A stretch of 64,000 bases of DNA, from contig CM046880.1 in NCBI GenBank assembly GCA_025667525.1, positions 595,237,895 to 595,301,894 of the forward strand. The letters are read 5' to 3'. Below the pieces are notes generated by a model that saw only the letters and a list, made by a program, of their open reading frames with translations, ran no database searches and was not told the DNA's origin. Both the position numbers and the translations under genes were made by a program. Shown here in pieces: positions 50,701-64,000 of this stretch (the stretch's first letter is position 1; every line of letters starts with the position of its first letter). The stretch is from Glebionis coronaria. Taxonomy: Eukaryota > Streptophyta > Magnoliopsida > Asterales > Asteraceae.

Positions 50701-53700
50701 GATATTGTTTAACCTTGGGAAGCCTACATAGGTGAATAATATGCAAAAGAAGGACAAGTATTTTTTGACATTTCATGTAGGATCAACTTGCTTATGTATT
50801 ATATGACTCTAAAATATTTGATTCCATGTTTTATTCTATTAAAATTGAGAGCTATCAAGAAATAGAGTACCAAACACAATCGCTAACATACAAAAACAAA
50901 TTTATAATGAAATTATCTGAAAACGTGGGTTGCAATAAAATGGTCATAACATGTGATACATGACTCCGTTTCAAGACCACAACTAAGAAAATGGATGCTT
51001 GAAAAAAGGAGTACTTTTATCCAGGCAAGCATTGGTCAAAAGCGACTAAACCCGATCAAAATCTGATAAAAACCTACCAAGAACAGCTAAAAATGCCGTA
51101 ACCGGTTCAAATCATCCAAACCTAAGAAAAAACCTCTAAAATTATTTCCAGTCCATATAGACCACATAGAGGCAAAATGTATTTGCCCAGATTCTTGTTG
51201 GATAAAACACATCTATATGTTTGCTCTGTTTAGTTTTGGTTGTGTTTTATTCGTGTAAAAGTTGGTCAGCTAGTATTTGAGGTAGTTGTGAATGTAGTAG
51301 ACAAAGAGCATTTCTACGGCACATTATAGTATAAAGGTCAAGACATGAGTGTGCTCTAACAACACGTCATGTTATTTGACCTAAAAATGATATTGTTTAA
51401 CCTTGGGAAGCCTACATAGGTGAATAATATGCAAAAGAAGGACAAGTATTTTTTGACATTTCATGTAGGATCAACTTGCTTATGTATTATATGACTCTTT
51501 TATATTTGATTCCATATTTTATTCTATTAAAATAAAGAGCTATCAAGAAATAGAGTACCAAACACAATCGCTAACATACTAAAACAAATTTATATTGAAA
51601 TTATCTGAAAACGTGGGTTGCAATAAAATGGTCATAACATGTGATACATGACTCCGTTTCAAGACCACAACTAAGAAAATGGATCCTTGAAAAAAGGAGT
51701 ACTTTTATCCAGGCAAGCACTGGTCAAAAGCGACTAAACCCGATCAAAAACTGATAAAAACCTACCAAGAACAACTAAAAATGCCGTAACCGGCTCAAAT
51801 CATCCAAACCTAAGAAAAAACCTCTAAAATTATTTCTAGTCCATATAGACTACATAGAGGCAAAATGTATTTGCCCGGATTCTTGTTGGATAAAACACAT
51901 CTATATGTTTGCTCTGTTTAGTTTTGGTTGTGTTTTATTGGTGTAAAAGTTGGTCAACTAGTATTTGAGGTAGTTGTGAATGTAGTAGACAAAGAGCATC
52001 TCGACGGCACATTATAGTATAAAGGTCAAGACATGAGTGTGCTCTAACAACACGTCATGTTATTTGACCTAAAAATGATATTGTTTAACCTTGGGAAGCC
52101 TACATAGGTGAATAATATGCAAAAGAAGGACAAGTATTTTTTGACATTTCATGTAGGATCAACTTGCTTATGTATTATATGACTCTAAAATATTTGATTC
52201 CATGTTTTATTCTATTAAAATTGAGAGCTATCAAGAAATAGAGTACCAAACACAATCGCTAACATACAAAAACAAATTTATATTGAAATTATCTGAAAAC
52301 GTGGGTTGCAATAAAATGGTCATAACATGTGATACATGACTCCGTTTCAAGACCACAACTAAGAAAATGGATGCTTGAAAAAAGGAGTACTTTTATCCAG
52401 GCAAGCATTGGTCAAAAGCGACTAAACCCGATCAAAAACTGATAAAAACCTACCAAGAACAGCTAAAAATGCCATAACCGGCTCAAATCATCCAAACCTA
52501 AGAAAAAACCTCTAAAATTATTTCCAGTCCATATAAACCACATAGAGGCAAAATGTATTTGCCCGGATTCTTGTTGGATAAAACACATCTATATGTTTGC
52601 TCTGTTTAGTTTTGGTTATGTTTTATTGGTGTAAAAGTTGGTCAGCTAGTATTTGAGGTAGTTGTGAATGTAGTAGACAAAGAGCATCTCGACGGCACAT
52701 TATAGTATAAAGGTCAAGACATGAGTGTGCTCTAACAACACGTCATGTTATTTGACCTAAAAATGATATTGTTTAACCTTGGGAAGCCTACATAGGTGAA
52801 TAATATACAAAAGAAGGACAAGTATTTTTTGACATTTCATGGAGGATCAACTTGCTTATGTATTATATGACTCTTTTATATTTGATTCCATATTTTATTC
52901 TATTAAAATAAAGAGCTATCAAGAAATAGAGTACCAAACACAATCGCTAACATACTAAAACAAATTTATATTGAAATTATCTAAAAACGTGGGTTGCAAT
53001 AAAATGGTCATAACATGTGATACATGACTCCGTTTCAAGACCACAACTAAGAAAATGGATGCTTGAAAAAAGGAGTACTTTTATCCAGGCAAGCATTGGT
53101 CAAAAGCGACTAAACCCGATCAAAAACTGATAAAAACCTACCAAGAACAGCTAAAAATGCCGTAACCGGTTCAAATCATCCAAACCTAAGAAAAACCCTC
53201 TAAAATTATTTCTAGTCCATATAGACCACATAGAGGCAAAATGTATTTGCCCAGATTCTTGTTGGATAAAACACATCTATATGTTTGCTCTGTTTAGTTT
53301 TGGTTGTGTTTTATTGGTGTAAAAGTTGGTCAGCTAGTATTTGAGGTAGTTGTGAATGTAGTAGACAAAGAGCATTTCTATGGCACATTATAGTATAAAG
53401 GTCAAGACATGAGTGTGCTCTAACAACACGTCATGTTATTTGACCTAAAAATGATATTGTTTAACCTTGGGAAGCCTACATAGGTGAATAATATGCAAAA
53501 GAAGGACAAGTATTTTTTAACATTTCATGTAGGATCAACTTGCTTATGTATTATATGACTCTTTTATATTTGATTCCATATTTTATTCTATTAAAATAAA
53601 GAGCTAACAAGAAATAGAGTACCAAACACAATCGCTAACATACTAAAACAAATTTATATTGAAATTATCTGAAAACGTGGGTTGCAATAAAATGGTCATA

Positions 53701-56700
53701 ACATGTGATACATGACTCCGTTTCAAGACCACAACTAAGAAAATGGATGCTTGAAAAAAGGAGTACTTTTATCCAGGCAAGCATTGGTCAAAAGCGACTA
53801 AACCCGATCAAAAACTGATAAAAACCTACCAAGAACAACTAAAAATGCCGTAACCGGCTCAAATCATCCAAACCTAAGAAAAAACCTCTAAAATTATTTC
53901 CAGTCCATATAGACTACATAGAGGCAAAATGTATTTGCCCGGATTCTTGTTGGATAAAACACATCTATATGTTTGCTCTGTTTAGTTTTGGTTGTGTTTT
54001 ATTGGTGTAAAAGTTGGTCAGCTAGTATTTGAGGTAGTTGTGAATGTAGTAGACAAAGAGCATCTCGACGGCACATTATAGTATAAAGGTCAAGACATGA
54101 GTGTGCTCTAACAACACGTCATGTTATTTGACCTAAAAATGATATTGTTTAACCTTGGGAAGCCTACATAGGTGAATAATATGCAAAAGAAGGACAAGTA
54201 TTTTTTGACATTTCATGTAGGATCAACTTGCTTATGTATTATATGACTCTAAAATATTTGATTCCATGTTTTATTCTATTAAAATTGAGAGCTATCAAGA
54301 AATAGAGTACCAAACACAATCGCTAACATACAAAAACAAATTTATATTGAAATTATCTGAAAACGTGGGTTGCAATAAAATGGTCATAACATGTGATACA
54401 TGACTCCGTTTCAAGACCACAACTAAGAAAATGGATGCTTGAAAAAAGGAGTACTTTTATCCAGGCAAGCATTGGTCAAAAGCGACTAAACCCGATCAAA
54501 AACTGATAAAAACCTACCAAGAACAGCTAAAAATGCCGTAACCGGCTCAAATCATCCAAACCTAAGAAAAAACCTCTAAAATTATTTCCAGTCCATATAG
54601 ACCACATAGAGGCAAAATGTATTTGCCCGGATTCTTGTTGGATAAAACACATCTATATGTTTGCTCTGTTTAGTTTCGGTTGTGTTTTATTGGTGTAAAA
54701 GTTGGTCAGCTAGTATTTGAGGTAGTTGTGAATGTAGTAGACAAAGAGCATCTCGACGGCACATTATAGTATAAAGGTCAAGACATGAGTGTGCTCTAAC
54801 AACACGTCATGTTATTTGACCTAAAAATGATATTGTTTAACCTTGGGAAGCCTACATAGGTGAATAATATGCAAAAGAAGGACAAGTATTTTTTGACATT
54901 TCATGGAGGATCAACTTGCTTATGTATTATATGACTCTTTTATATTTGATTCCATATTTTATTCTATTAAAATAAAGAGCTATCAAGAAATAGAGTACCA
55001 AACACAATCGCTAACATACTAAAACAAATTTATATTGAAATTATCTGAAAACGTGGGTTGCAATAAAATGGTCATAATATGTGATACATGACTCCGTTTC
55101 AAGACCACAACTAAGAAAATGGATGCTTGAAAAAAGGAGTACTTTTATCCAGGCAAGCATTGGTCAAAAGCGACTAAACCCGATCAAAAACTGATAAAAA
55201 CCTACCAAGAACAACTAAAAATGCCGTAACCGGCTCAAATCATCCAAACCTAAGAAAAAACCTCTAAAATTATTTCCAGTCCATATAGACCACATAGAGG
55301 CAAAATGTATTTGCCCGGATTCTTGTTGGATAAAACACATCTATATGTTTGCTCTGTTTAGTTTTGGTTGTGTTTTATTGGTGTAAAAGTTGGTCAGCTA
55401 GTATTTGAGGTAGTTGTGAATGTAGTAGACAAAGAGCATCTCGACGGCACATTATAGTATAAAGGTCAAGACATGAGTGTGCTCTAACAACACGTCATGT
55501 TATTTGACCTAAAAATGATATTGTTTAACCTTGGGAAGCCTACATAGGTGAATAATATGCAAAAGAAGGACAAGTATTTTTTGACATTTCATGTAGGATC
55601 AACTTGCTTATGTGTTATATGACTCTAAAATATTTGATTCCATGTTTTATTCTATTAAAATTGAGAGCTATCAAGAAATAGAGTACCAAACACAATCGCT
55701 AACATACAAAAACAAATTTATGTTGAAATTATCTGAAAACGTGGGTTGCAATAAAATGGTCATAACATGTGATACATGACTCCGTTTCAAGACCACAACT
55801 AAGAAAATGGATGCTTGAAAAAAGGAGTACTTTTATCCAGGCAAGCATTGGTCAAAAGCGACTAAACCCGATCAAAAACTGATAAAAACCTACCAAGAAC
55901 AGCTAAAAATGCCGTAACCGGCTCAAATCATCCAAACCTAAGAAAAAACCTCTAAAATTATTTCCAGTCCATATAGACCACATAGAGGCAAAATGTATTT
56001 GCCCGGATTCTTGTTGGATAAAACACATCTATATGTTTGCTCTGTTTAGTTTCGGTTGTGTTTTATTGGTGTAAAAGTTGGTCAGCTAGTATTTGAGGTA
56101 GTTGTGAATGTAGTAGACAAAGAGCATCTCGACGGCACATTATAGTATAAAGGTCAAGACATGAGTGTGCTCTAACAACACGTCATGTTATTTGACCTAA
56201 AAATGATATTGTTTAACCTTGGGAAGCCTACATAGGTGAATAATATGCAAAAGAAGGACAAGTATTTTTTGACATTTCATGGAGGATCAACTTGCTTATG
56301 TATTATATGACTCTTTTATATTTGATTCCATATTTTATTCTATTAAAATAAAGAGCTATCAAGAAATAGAGTACCAAACACAATCGCTAACATACTAAAA
56401 CAAATTTATATTGAAATTATCTGAAAACGTGGGTTGCAATAAAATGGTCATAATATGTGATACATGACTCCGTTTCAAGACCACAACTAAGAAAATGGAT
56501 GCTTGAAAAAAGGAGTACTTTTATCCAGGCAAGCATTGGTCAAAAGCGACTAAACCCGATCAAAAACTGATAAAAACCTACCAAGAACAACTAAAAATGC
56601 CGTAACCGGCTCAAATCATCCAAACCTAAGAAAAAACCTCTAAAATTATTTCCAGTCCATATAGACCACATAGAGGCAAAATGTATTTGCCCGGATTCTT

Positions 56701-59700
56701 GTTGGATAAAACACATCTATATGTTTGCTCTGTTTAGTTTTGGTTGTGTTTTATTGGTGTAAAAGTTGGTCAGCTAGTATTTGAGGTAGTTGTGAATGTA
56801 GTAGACAAAGAGCATCTCGACGGCACATTATAGTATAAAGGTCAAGACATGAGTGTGCTCTAACAACACGTCATGTTATTTGACCTAAAAATGATATTGT
56901 TTAACCTTGGGAAGCCTACATAGGTGAATAATATGCAAAAGAAGGACAAGTATTTTTTGACATTTCATGTAGGATCAACTTGCTTATGTATTATATGACT
57001 CTAAAATATTTGATTCCATGTTTTATTCTATTAAAATTGAGAGCTATCAAGAAATAGAGTACCAAACACAATCGCTAACATACAAAAACAAATTTATATT
57101 GAAATTATTTGAAAACGTGGGTTGCAATAAAATGGTCATAACATGTGATACATGACTCCGTTTCAAGACCACAACTAAGAAAATGGATGCTTGAAAAAAG
57201 GAGTACTTTTATCCAGGCAAGCATTGGTCAAAAGCGACTAAACCCGATCAAAAACTGATAAAAACCTACCAAAAACAGCTAAAAATGCCGTAACCGGCTC
57301 AAATCATCCAAACCTAAGAAAAAACCTCTAAAATTATTTCCAGTCCATATAGACCACATAGAGGCAAAATGTATTTGCCCGGATTCTTGTTTGATAAAAC
57401 ACATCTATATGTTTGCTCTGTTTAGTTTCGGTTGTGTTTTATTCGTGTAAAAGTTGGTCAGCTAGTATTTGAGGTAGTTGTGAATGTAGTAGACAAAGAG
57501 CATCTCGACGGCACATTATAGTATAAAGGTCAAGACATGAGTGTGCTCTAACAACACGTCATGTTATTTGACCTAAAAATGATATTGTTTAACCTTGGGA
57601 AGCCTACATAGGTGAATAATATGCAAAAGAAGGACAAGTATTTTTTGACATTTCATGGAGGATCAACTTGCTTATGTATTATATGACTCTTTTATATTTG
57701 ATTCCATATTTTATTCTATTAAAATAAAGAGCTATCAAGAAATAGAGTACCAAACACAATCGCTAACATACTAAAACAAATTTATATTGAAATTATCTGA
57801 AAACGTGGGTTGCAATAAAATGGTCATAATATGTGATACATGACTCCGTTTCAAGACCACAACTAAGAAAATGGATGCTTGAAAAAAGGAGTACTTTTAT
57901 CCAGGCAAGCATTGGTCAAAAGCGACTAAACCCGATCAAAAACTGATAAAAACCTACCAAGAACAACTAAAAATGCCGTAACCGGCTCAAATCATCCAAA
58001 CCTAAGAAAAAACCTCTAAAATTATTTCCAGTCCATATAGACCACATAGAGGCAAAATGTATTTGCCCGGATTCTTGTTGGATAAAACACATCTATATGT
58101 TTGCTCTGTTTAGTTTTGGTTGTGTTTTATTGGTGTAAAAGTTGGTCAGCTAGTATTTGAGGTAGTTGTGAATGTAGTAGACAAAGAGCATCTCGACGGC
58201 ACATTATAGTATAAAGGTCAAGACATGAGTGTGCTCTAACAACACGTCATGTTATTTGACCTAAAAATGATATTGTTTAACCTTGGGAAGCCTACATAGG
58301 TGAATAATATGCAAAAGAAGGACAAGTATTTTTTGACATTTCATGTAGGATCAACTTGCTTATGTATTATATGACTCTAAAATATTTGATTCCATGTTTT
58401 ATTCTATTAAAATTGAGAGCTATCAAGAAATAGAGTACCAAACACAATCGCTAACATACAAAAACAAATTTATATTGAAATTATCTGAAAACGTGGGTTG
58501 CAATAAAATGGTCATAACATGTGATACATGACTCCGTTTCAAGACCACAACTAAGAAAATGGATGCTTGAAAAAAGGAGTACTTTTATCCAGGCAAGCAT
58601 TGGTCAAAAGCGACTAAACCCGATCAAAAACTGATAAAAACCTACCAAGAACAGCTAAAAATGCCGTAACCGGCTCAAATCATCCAAACCTAAGAAAAAA
58701 CCTCTAAAATTATTTCCAGTCCATATAGACCACATAGAGGCAAAATGTATTTGCCCGGATTCTTGTTGGATAAAACACATCTATATGTTTGCTCTGTTTA
58801 GTTTTGGTTGTGTTTTATTGGTGTAAAAGTTGGTCAGCTAGTATTTGAGGTAGTTGTGAATGTAGTAGACAAAGAGCATCTCGACGGCACATTATAGTAT
58901 AAAGGTCAAGACATGAGTGTGCTCTAACAACACGTCATGTTATTTGACCTAAAAATGATATTGTTTAACCTTGGGAAGCCTACATAGGTGAATAATATGC
59001 AAAAGAAGGACAAGTATTTTTTGACATTTCATGGAGGATCAACTTGCTTATGTATTATATGACTCTTTTATATTTGATTCCATATTTTATTCTATTAAAA
59101 TAAAGAGCTATCAAGAAATAGAGTACCAAACACAATCGCTAACATACTAAAACAAATTTATATTGAAATTATCTGAAAACGTGGGTTGCAATAAAATGGT
59201 CATAACATGTGATACATGACTCCGTTTCAAGACCACAACTAAGAAAATGGATGCTTGAAAAAAGGAGTACTTTTATCCAGGCAAGCATTGGTCAAAAGCG
59301 ACTAAACCCGATCAAAAACTGATAAAAACCTACCAAGAACAACTAAAAATGTTGTAACCGGCTCAAATCATCCAAACCTAAGAAAAAACCTCTAAAATTA
59401 TTTCCAATCCATATAGACTACATAGAGGCAAAATGTATTTGCCCGGATTCTTGTTGGATAAAACACATCTATATGTTTGCTCTGTTTAGTTTTGGTTGTG
59501 TTTTATTGGTGTAAAAGTTGGTCAGCTAGTATTTGAGGTAGTTGTGAATGTAGTAGACAAAGAGCATCTCGACGGCACATTATAGTATAAAGGTCAAGAC
59601 ATGAGTGTGCTCTAACAACACGTCATGTTATTTGACCTAAAAATGATATTGTTTAACCTTGGGAAGCCTACATAGGTGAATATTATGCAAAAGAAGGACA

Positions 59701-62700
59701 AGTATTTTTTGACATTTCATGTAGGATCAACTTGCTTATGTATTATATGACTCTAAAATATTTGATTCCATGTTTTATTCTATTAAAATTGAGAGCTATC
59801 AAGAAATAGAGTACCAAACACAATCGCTAACATACAAAAACAAATTTATATTGAAATTATCTGAAAACGTGGGTTGCAATAAAATGGTCATAACATGTGA
59901 TACATGACTCCGTTTCAAGACCACAACTAAGAAAATGGATGCTTGAAAAAAGGAGTACTTTTATCCAGGCAAGCATTGGTCAAAAGAGACTAAACCCGAT
60001 CAAAAACTGATAAAAACCTACCAAGAACAGCTAAAAATGCCGTAACCGGCTCAAATCATCCAAACCTAAGAAAAAACCTCTAAAATTATTTCCAGTCCAT
60101 ATAGACCACATAGAGGCAAAATGTATTTGCCCGGATTCTTGTTGGATAAAACACATCTATATGTTTGCTCTGTTTAGTTTTAGTTGTGTTTTATTGGTGT
60201 AAAAGTTGGTCAGCTAGTATTTGAGGTAGTTGTGAATGTAGCAGACAAAGAGCATCTCAACGGCACATTATAGTATAAAGGTCAAGACATGAGTGTGCTC
60301 TAACAACACGTCATGTTATTTGACCTAAAAATGATATTGTTTAACCTTGGGAAGCCTACATAGGTGAATAATATGCAAAAGAAGGACAAGTATTTTTTGA
60401 CATTTCATGTAGGATCAACTTGCTTATGTATTATATGACTCTAAAATATTTGATTCCATGTTTTATTCTATTAAAATTAAGATCTATCAAAAAATAGAGT
60501 ACCAAACACAATCGCTAACATACAAAAACAAATTTATATTGAAATTATCTGAAAACGTGGGTTGCAATAAAATGGTCATAACATGTGATACATGACTCCG
60601 TTTCAAGACCACAACTAAGAAAATGGAGCTTGAAAAAAGGAGTACTTTTATCCAGGCAAGCATTGGTCAAAAGCGACTAAACCCGATCAAAAACTGATAA
60701 AAACCTACCAAGAACAGCTAAAAATGCCGTAACCGGTTCAAATCATCCAAACCTAAGATAAAAACTCTAAAATTATTTCCAGTCCATATAGACCACATAG
60801 AGGCAAAATGTATTTGCCCAGATTCTTGTTGGATAAAACACATCTATATGTTTGCTCTGTTTAGTTTTGGTTGTGTTTTATTCGTGTAAAAGTTGGTCAG
60901 CTAGTATTTGAGGTAGTTGTGAATGTAGTAGACAAAGAGCATCTCTACGGCACATTATAGTATAAAGGTCAAGACATGAGTGTGCTCTAACAACACGTCA
61001 TGTTATTTGACCTAAAAATGATATTGTTTAACCTTGGGAAGCCTACATAGGTGAATAATATGCAAAAGAAGGACAAGTATTTTTTGACATTTCATGTAGG
61101 ATCAACTTGCTTATGTATTATATGACTCTAAAATATTTGATTCCATGTTTTATTCTATTAAAATTAAGAGCTATCAAGAAATAGAGTACCAAACACAATC
61201 GCTAACATACAAAAACAAATCAATATTGAAATTATCTGAAAACGTGGGTTGCAATAAAATGGTCATAACATGTGATACATGACTCCGTTTCAAGACCACA
61301 ACTAAGAAAATGGATGCTTGAAAAAAGGAGTACTTTTATCCAGGCAAGCATTGGTCAAAAGCGACTAAACCCGATCAAAAACTGATAAAAACCTACCAAG
61401 AACAGCTAAAAATGCCGTAACCGGCTCAAATCATCCAAACCTAAGAAAAAACCTCTAAAATTATTTCCAGTCCATATAGACCACATAGAGGCAAAATGTA
61501 TTTGCCCGGATTCTTGTTGGATAAAACACATCTATATGTTTGCTCTGTTTAGTTTTGGTTGTGTTTTATTGGTGTAAAAGTTGGTCAGCTAGTATTTGAG
61601 GTAGTTGTGAATGTAGTAGACAAAGAGCATCTCGACGGCACATTATAGTATAAAGGTCAAGACATGAGTGTGCTCTAACAACACGTCATGTTATTTGACC
61701 TAAAAATGATATTGTTTAACCTTGGGAAGCCTACATAGGTGAATAATATGCAAAAGAAGGACAAGTATTTTTTGACATTTCATGGAGGATCAACTTGCTT
61801 ATGTATTATATGACTCTTTTATATTTGATTCCATATTTTATTCTATTAAAATAAAGAGCTATCAAGAAATAGAGTACCAAACACAATCGCTAACATACTA
61901 AAACAAATTTATATTGAAATTATCTGAAAACGTGGGTTGCAATAAAATGGTCATAACATGTGATACATGACTCCGTTTCAAGACCATAACTAAGAAAATG
62001 GATGCTTGAAAAAAGGAGTACTTTTATCCAGGCAAGCATTGGTCAAAAGCGACTAAACCCGATCAAAAACTGATAAAAACCTACCAAGAACAACTAAAAA
62101 TGCCGTAACCGGCTCAAATCATCCAAACCTAAGAAAAAACCTCTAAAATTATTTCCAGTCCATATAGACTACATAGAGGCAAAATGTATTTTCCCGGATT
62201 CTTGTTGGATAAAACACATCTATATGTTTGCTCTGTTTAGTTTTGGTTGTGTTTTATTGGTGTAAAAGTTGGTCAGCTAGTATTTGAGGTAGTTGTGAAT
62301 GTAGTAGACAAAGAGCATCTCGACGGCACATTATAGTATAAAGGTCAAGACATGAGTGTGCTCTAACAACACGTCATGTTATTTGACCTAAAAATGATAT
62401 TGTTTAACCTTGGGAAGCCTACATAGGTGAATATTATGCAAAAGAAGGACAAGTATTTTTTGACATTTCATGTAGGATCAACTTGCTTATGTATTATATG
62501 ACTCTAAAATATTTGATTCCATGTTTTATTCTATTAAAATTGAGAGCTATCAAGAAATAGAGTACCAAACACAATCGCTAACATACAAAAACAAATTTAT
62601 ATTGAAATTATCTGAAAACGTGGGTTGCAATAAAATGGTCATAACATGTGATACATGACTCCGTTTCAAGACCACAACTAAGAAAATGGATGCTTGAAAA

Positions 62701-64000
62701 AAGGAGTACTTTTATCCAGGCAAGCATTGGTCAAAAGCGACTAAACCCGATCAAAAACTGATAAAAACCTACCAAGAACAGCTAAAAATGCCGTAACCGG
62801 CTCAAATCATCCAAACCTAAGAAAAAACCTCTAAAATTATTTCCAGTCCATATAGACCACATAGAGGCAAAATGTATTTGCCCGGATTCTTGTTGGATAA
62901 AACACATCTATATGTTTGCTCTGTTTAGTTTTAGTTGTGTTTTATTGGTGTAAAAGTTGGTCAGCTAGTATTTGAGGTAGTTGTGAATGTAGTAGACAAA
63001 GAGCATCTCGACGGCACATTATAGTATAAAGGTCAAGACATGAGTGTGCTCTAACAACACGTCATGTTATTTGACCTAAAAATGATATTGTTTAACCTTG
63101 GGAAGCCTACATAGGTGAATAATATGCAAAAGAAGGACAAGTATTTTTTGACATTTCATGTAGGATCAACTTGCTTATGTATTATATGACTCTAAAATAT
63201 TTGATTCCATGTTTTATTCTATTAAAATAAAGAGCTATCAAGAAATAGAGTACCAAACACAATCGCTAACATACTAAAACAAATTTATATTGAAATTATC
63301 TGAAAACGTGGGTTGCAATAAAATGGTCATAACATGTGATACATGACTCCGTTTCAAGACCATAACTAAGAAAATGGATGCTTGAAAAAAGGAGTACTTT
63401 TATCCAGGCAAGCATTGGTCAAAAGCGACTAAACCCGATCAAAAACTGATAAAAACTTACCAAGAACAACTAAAAATGCCGTAACCGGCTCAAATCATCC
63501 AAACCTAAGAAAAAACCTCTAAAATTATTTCCAGTCCATATAGACTACATAGAGGCAAAATGTATTTTCCCGGATTCTTGTTGGATAAAACACATCTATA
63601 TGTTTGCTCTGTTTAGTTTTGGTTGTGTTTTATTGGTGTAAAAGTTGGTCAGCTAGTATTTGAGGTAGTTGTGAATGTAGTAGACAAAGAGCATCTCGAC
63701 GGCACATTATAGTATAAAGGTCAAGACATGAGTGTGCTCTAACAACACGTCATGTTATTTGACCTAAAAATGATATTGTTTAACCTTGGGAAGCCTACAT
63801 AGGTGAATATTATGCAAAAGAAGGACAAGTATTTTTTGACATTTCATGTAGGATCAACTTGCTTATGTATTATATGACTCTAAAATATTTGATTCCATGT
63901 TTTATTCTATTAAAATTGAGAGCTATCAAGAAATAGAGTACCAAACACAATCGCTAACATACAAAAACAAATTTATATTGAAATTATCTGAAAACGTGGG
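47737..64000 (+). repeat. Dimeric region with register slips
   Basis: From about 50 kb on, monomers alternate between a type with gactctaaaatatttg plus aaaattgagagc and a type with gactcttttatatttg plus aaaataaagagc. The second type is near 50117, 51494, 52868, 53559, 54934, 56309, 57684, 59061 and 61811. The 691-bp step at 52868-53559 and the long step 59061-61811 are breaks in strict alternation. The monomer at about 63200 is a hybrid of both types (ctctaaaatatttg with aaaataaagagc). Confidence 0.82.

Larger units (their letters stand above)
21101..64000 (+). repeat. Satellite array, right block (about 62 monomers, continues beyond the window)
   Basis: Same monomer and orientation as the left block. 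It resumes at monomer position 171 (gagtgtgctctaac), with next starts at 21618, 22304, 22991, 23678, 24366 and so on, every 686-689 bp. The first monomers here share variants with the last monomers left of the element (aaccaccaagaac, aaaatatatttgcccgg), which fits one array split by the insertion. There is no second interruption, no inversion and no gene. Minor events include a 3-bp loss at about 30125 (gcaaaaggtcaag). Confidence 0.97.

Noticed and set aside
1..64000. CRISPR array or bacterial repeat
   Set aside because: The repeat unit is about 688 bp with no unique spacers, and the interrupting element is a plant LTR retrotransposon.

Overview
The window is plant nuclear heterochromatin. 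It is almost entirely one tandem satellite array with a monomer of about 687-688 bp, all copies in the same orientation, interrupted once by a young non-autonomous LTR retrotransposon. The AT-rich satellite, the initiator-tRNA-Met-like primer binding site, the gggggaga polypurine tract and a Ty1/copia-type protein all point to a plant. The protein carries a Cys/His block followed by a W-[KR]-P-T-G-R-T-F-T-x-V-G-N-x-C-P-L-T-R-I block, which I associate with Ty1/copia elements of the daisy family (Asteraceae). That family assignment is from memory and could not be searched here.

Layout. 1-12540: satellite, about 18 monomers. 12541-21094: LTR element of 8554 bp with 322-bp LTRs that differ at a single base. 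21095-21100: 6 bp of unexplained junction sequence. 21101-64000: satellite again, about 62 monomers, running off the window end. Satellite phase is kept across the element except for 20 missing bases (monomer positions 151-170), and there is no target-site duplication. The array has layered higher-order structure: 1375-bp dimers, about 2750-bp tetramers, a 2062-bp trimer period, single-monomer duplications, and register slips.

The element runs 5' LTR, primer binding site, T-rich tract, an 18-bp-type minisatellite, a C-rich tract, a leader, one long ORF (732 codons, Gag/pre-protease-like, with coiled coil and Cys/His block), then about 3.5 kb without an ORF up to the polypurine tract and the 3' LTR. 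No protease, integrase, reverse transcriptase or RNase H is visible, so it must rely on enzymes from a relative if it moves.

The most unusual part is the non-coding 3' segment (17294-20845). It is built largely of short inverted repeats in a fixed order. A repeat of about 150 bp, about six copies, carries four successive hairpins (A-D) per full unit. Between copies, paired arms change together: C-G to T-A, A-T to T-A, and paired deletions. A second duplication of about 197 bp and a tandem pair of nested hairpins around two polypurine tract/LTR-start copies show the same behaviour. This suggests selection on a folded RNA, or a process that copies and expands foldbacks. It is the best candidate here for something undescribed.

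No ordinary host gene, rRNA, tRNA or CRISPR was seen.
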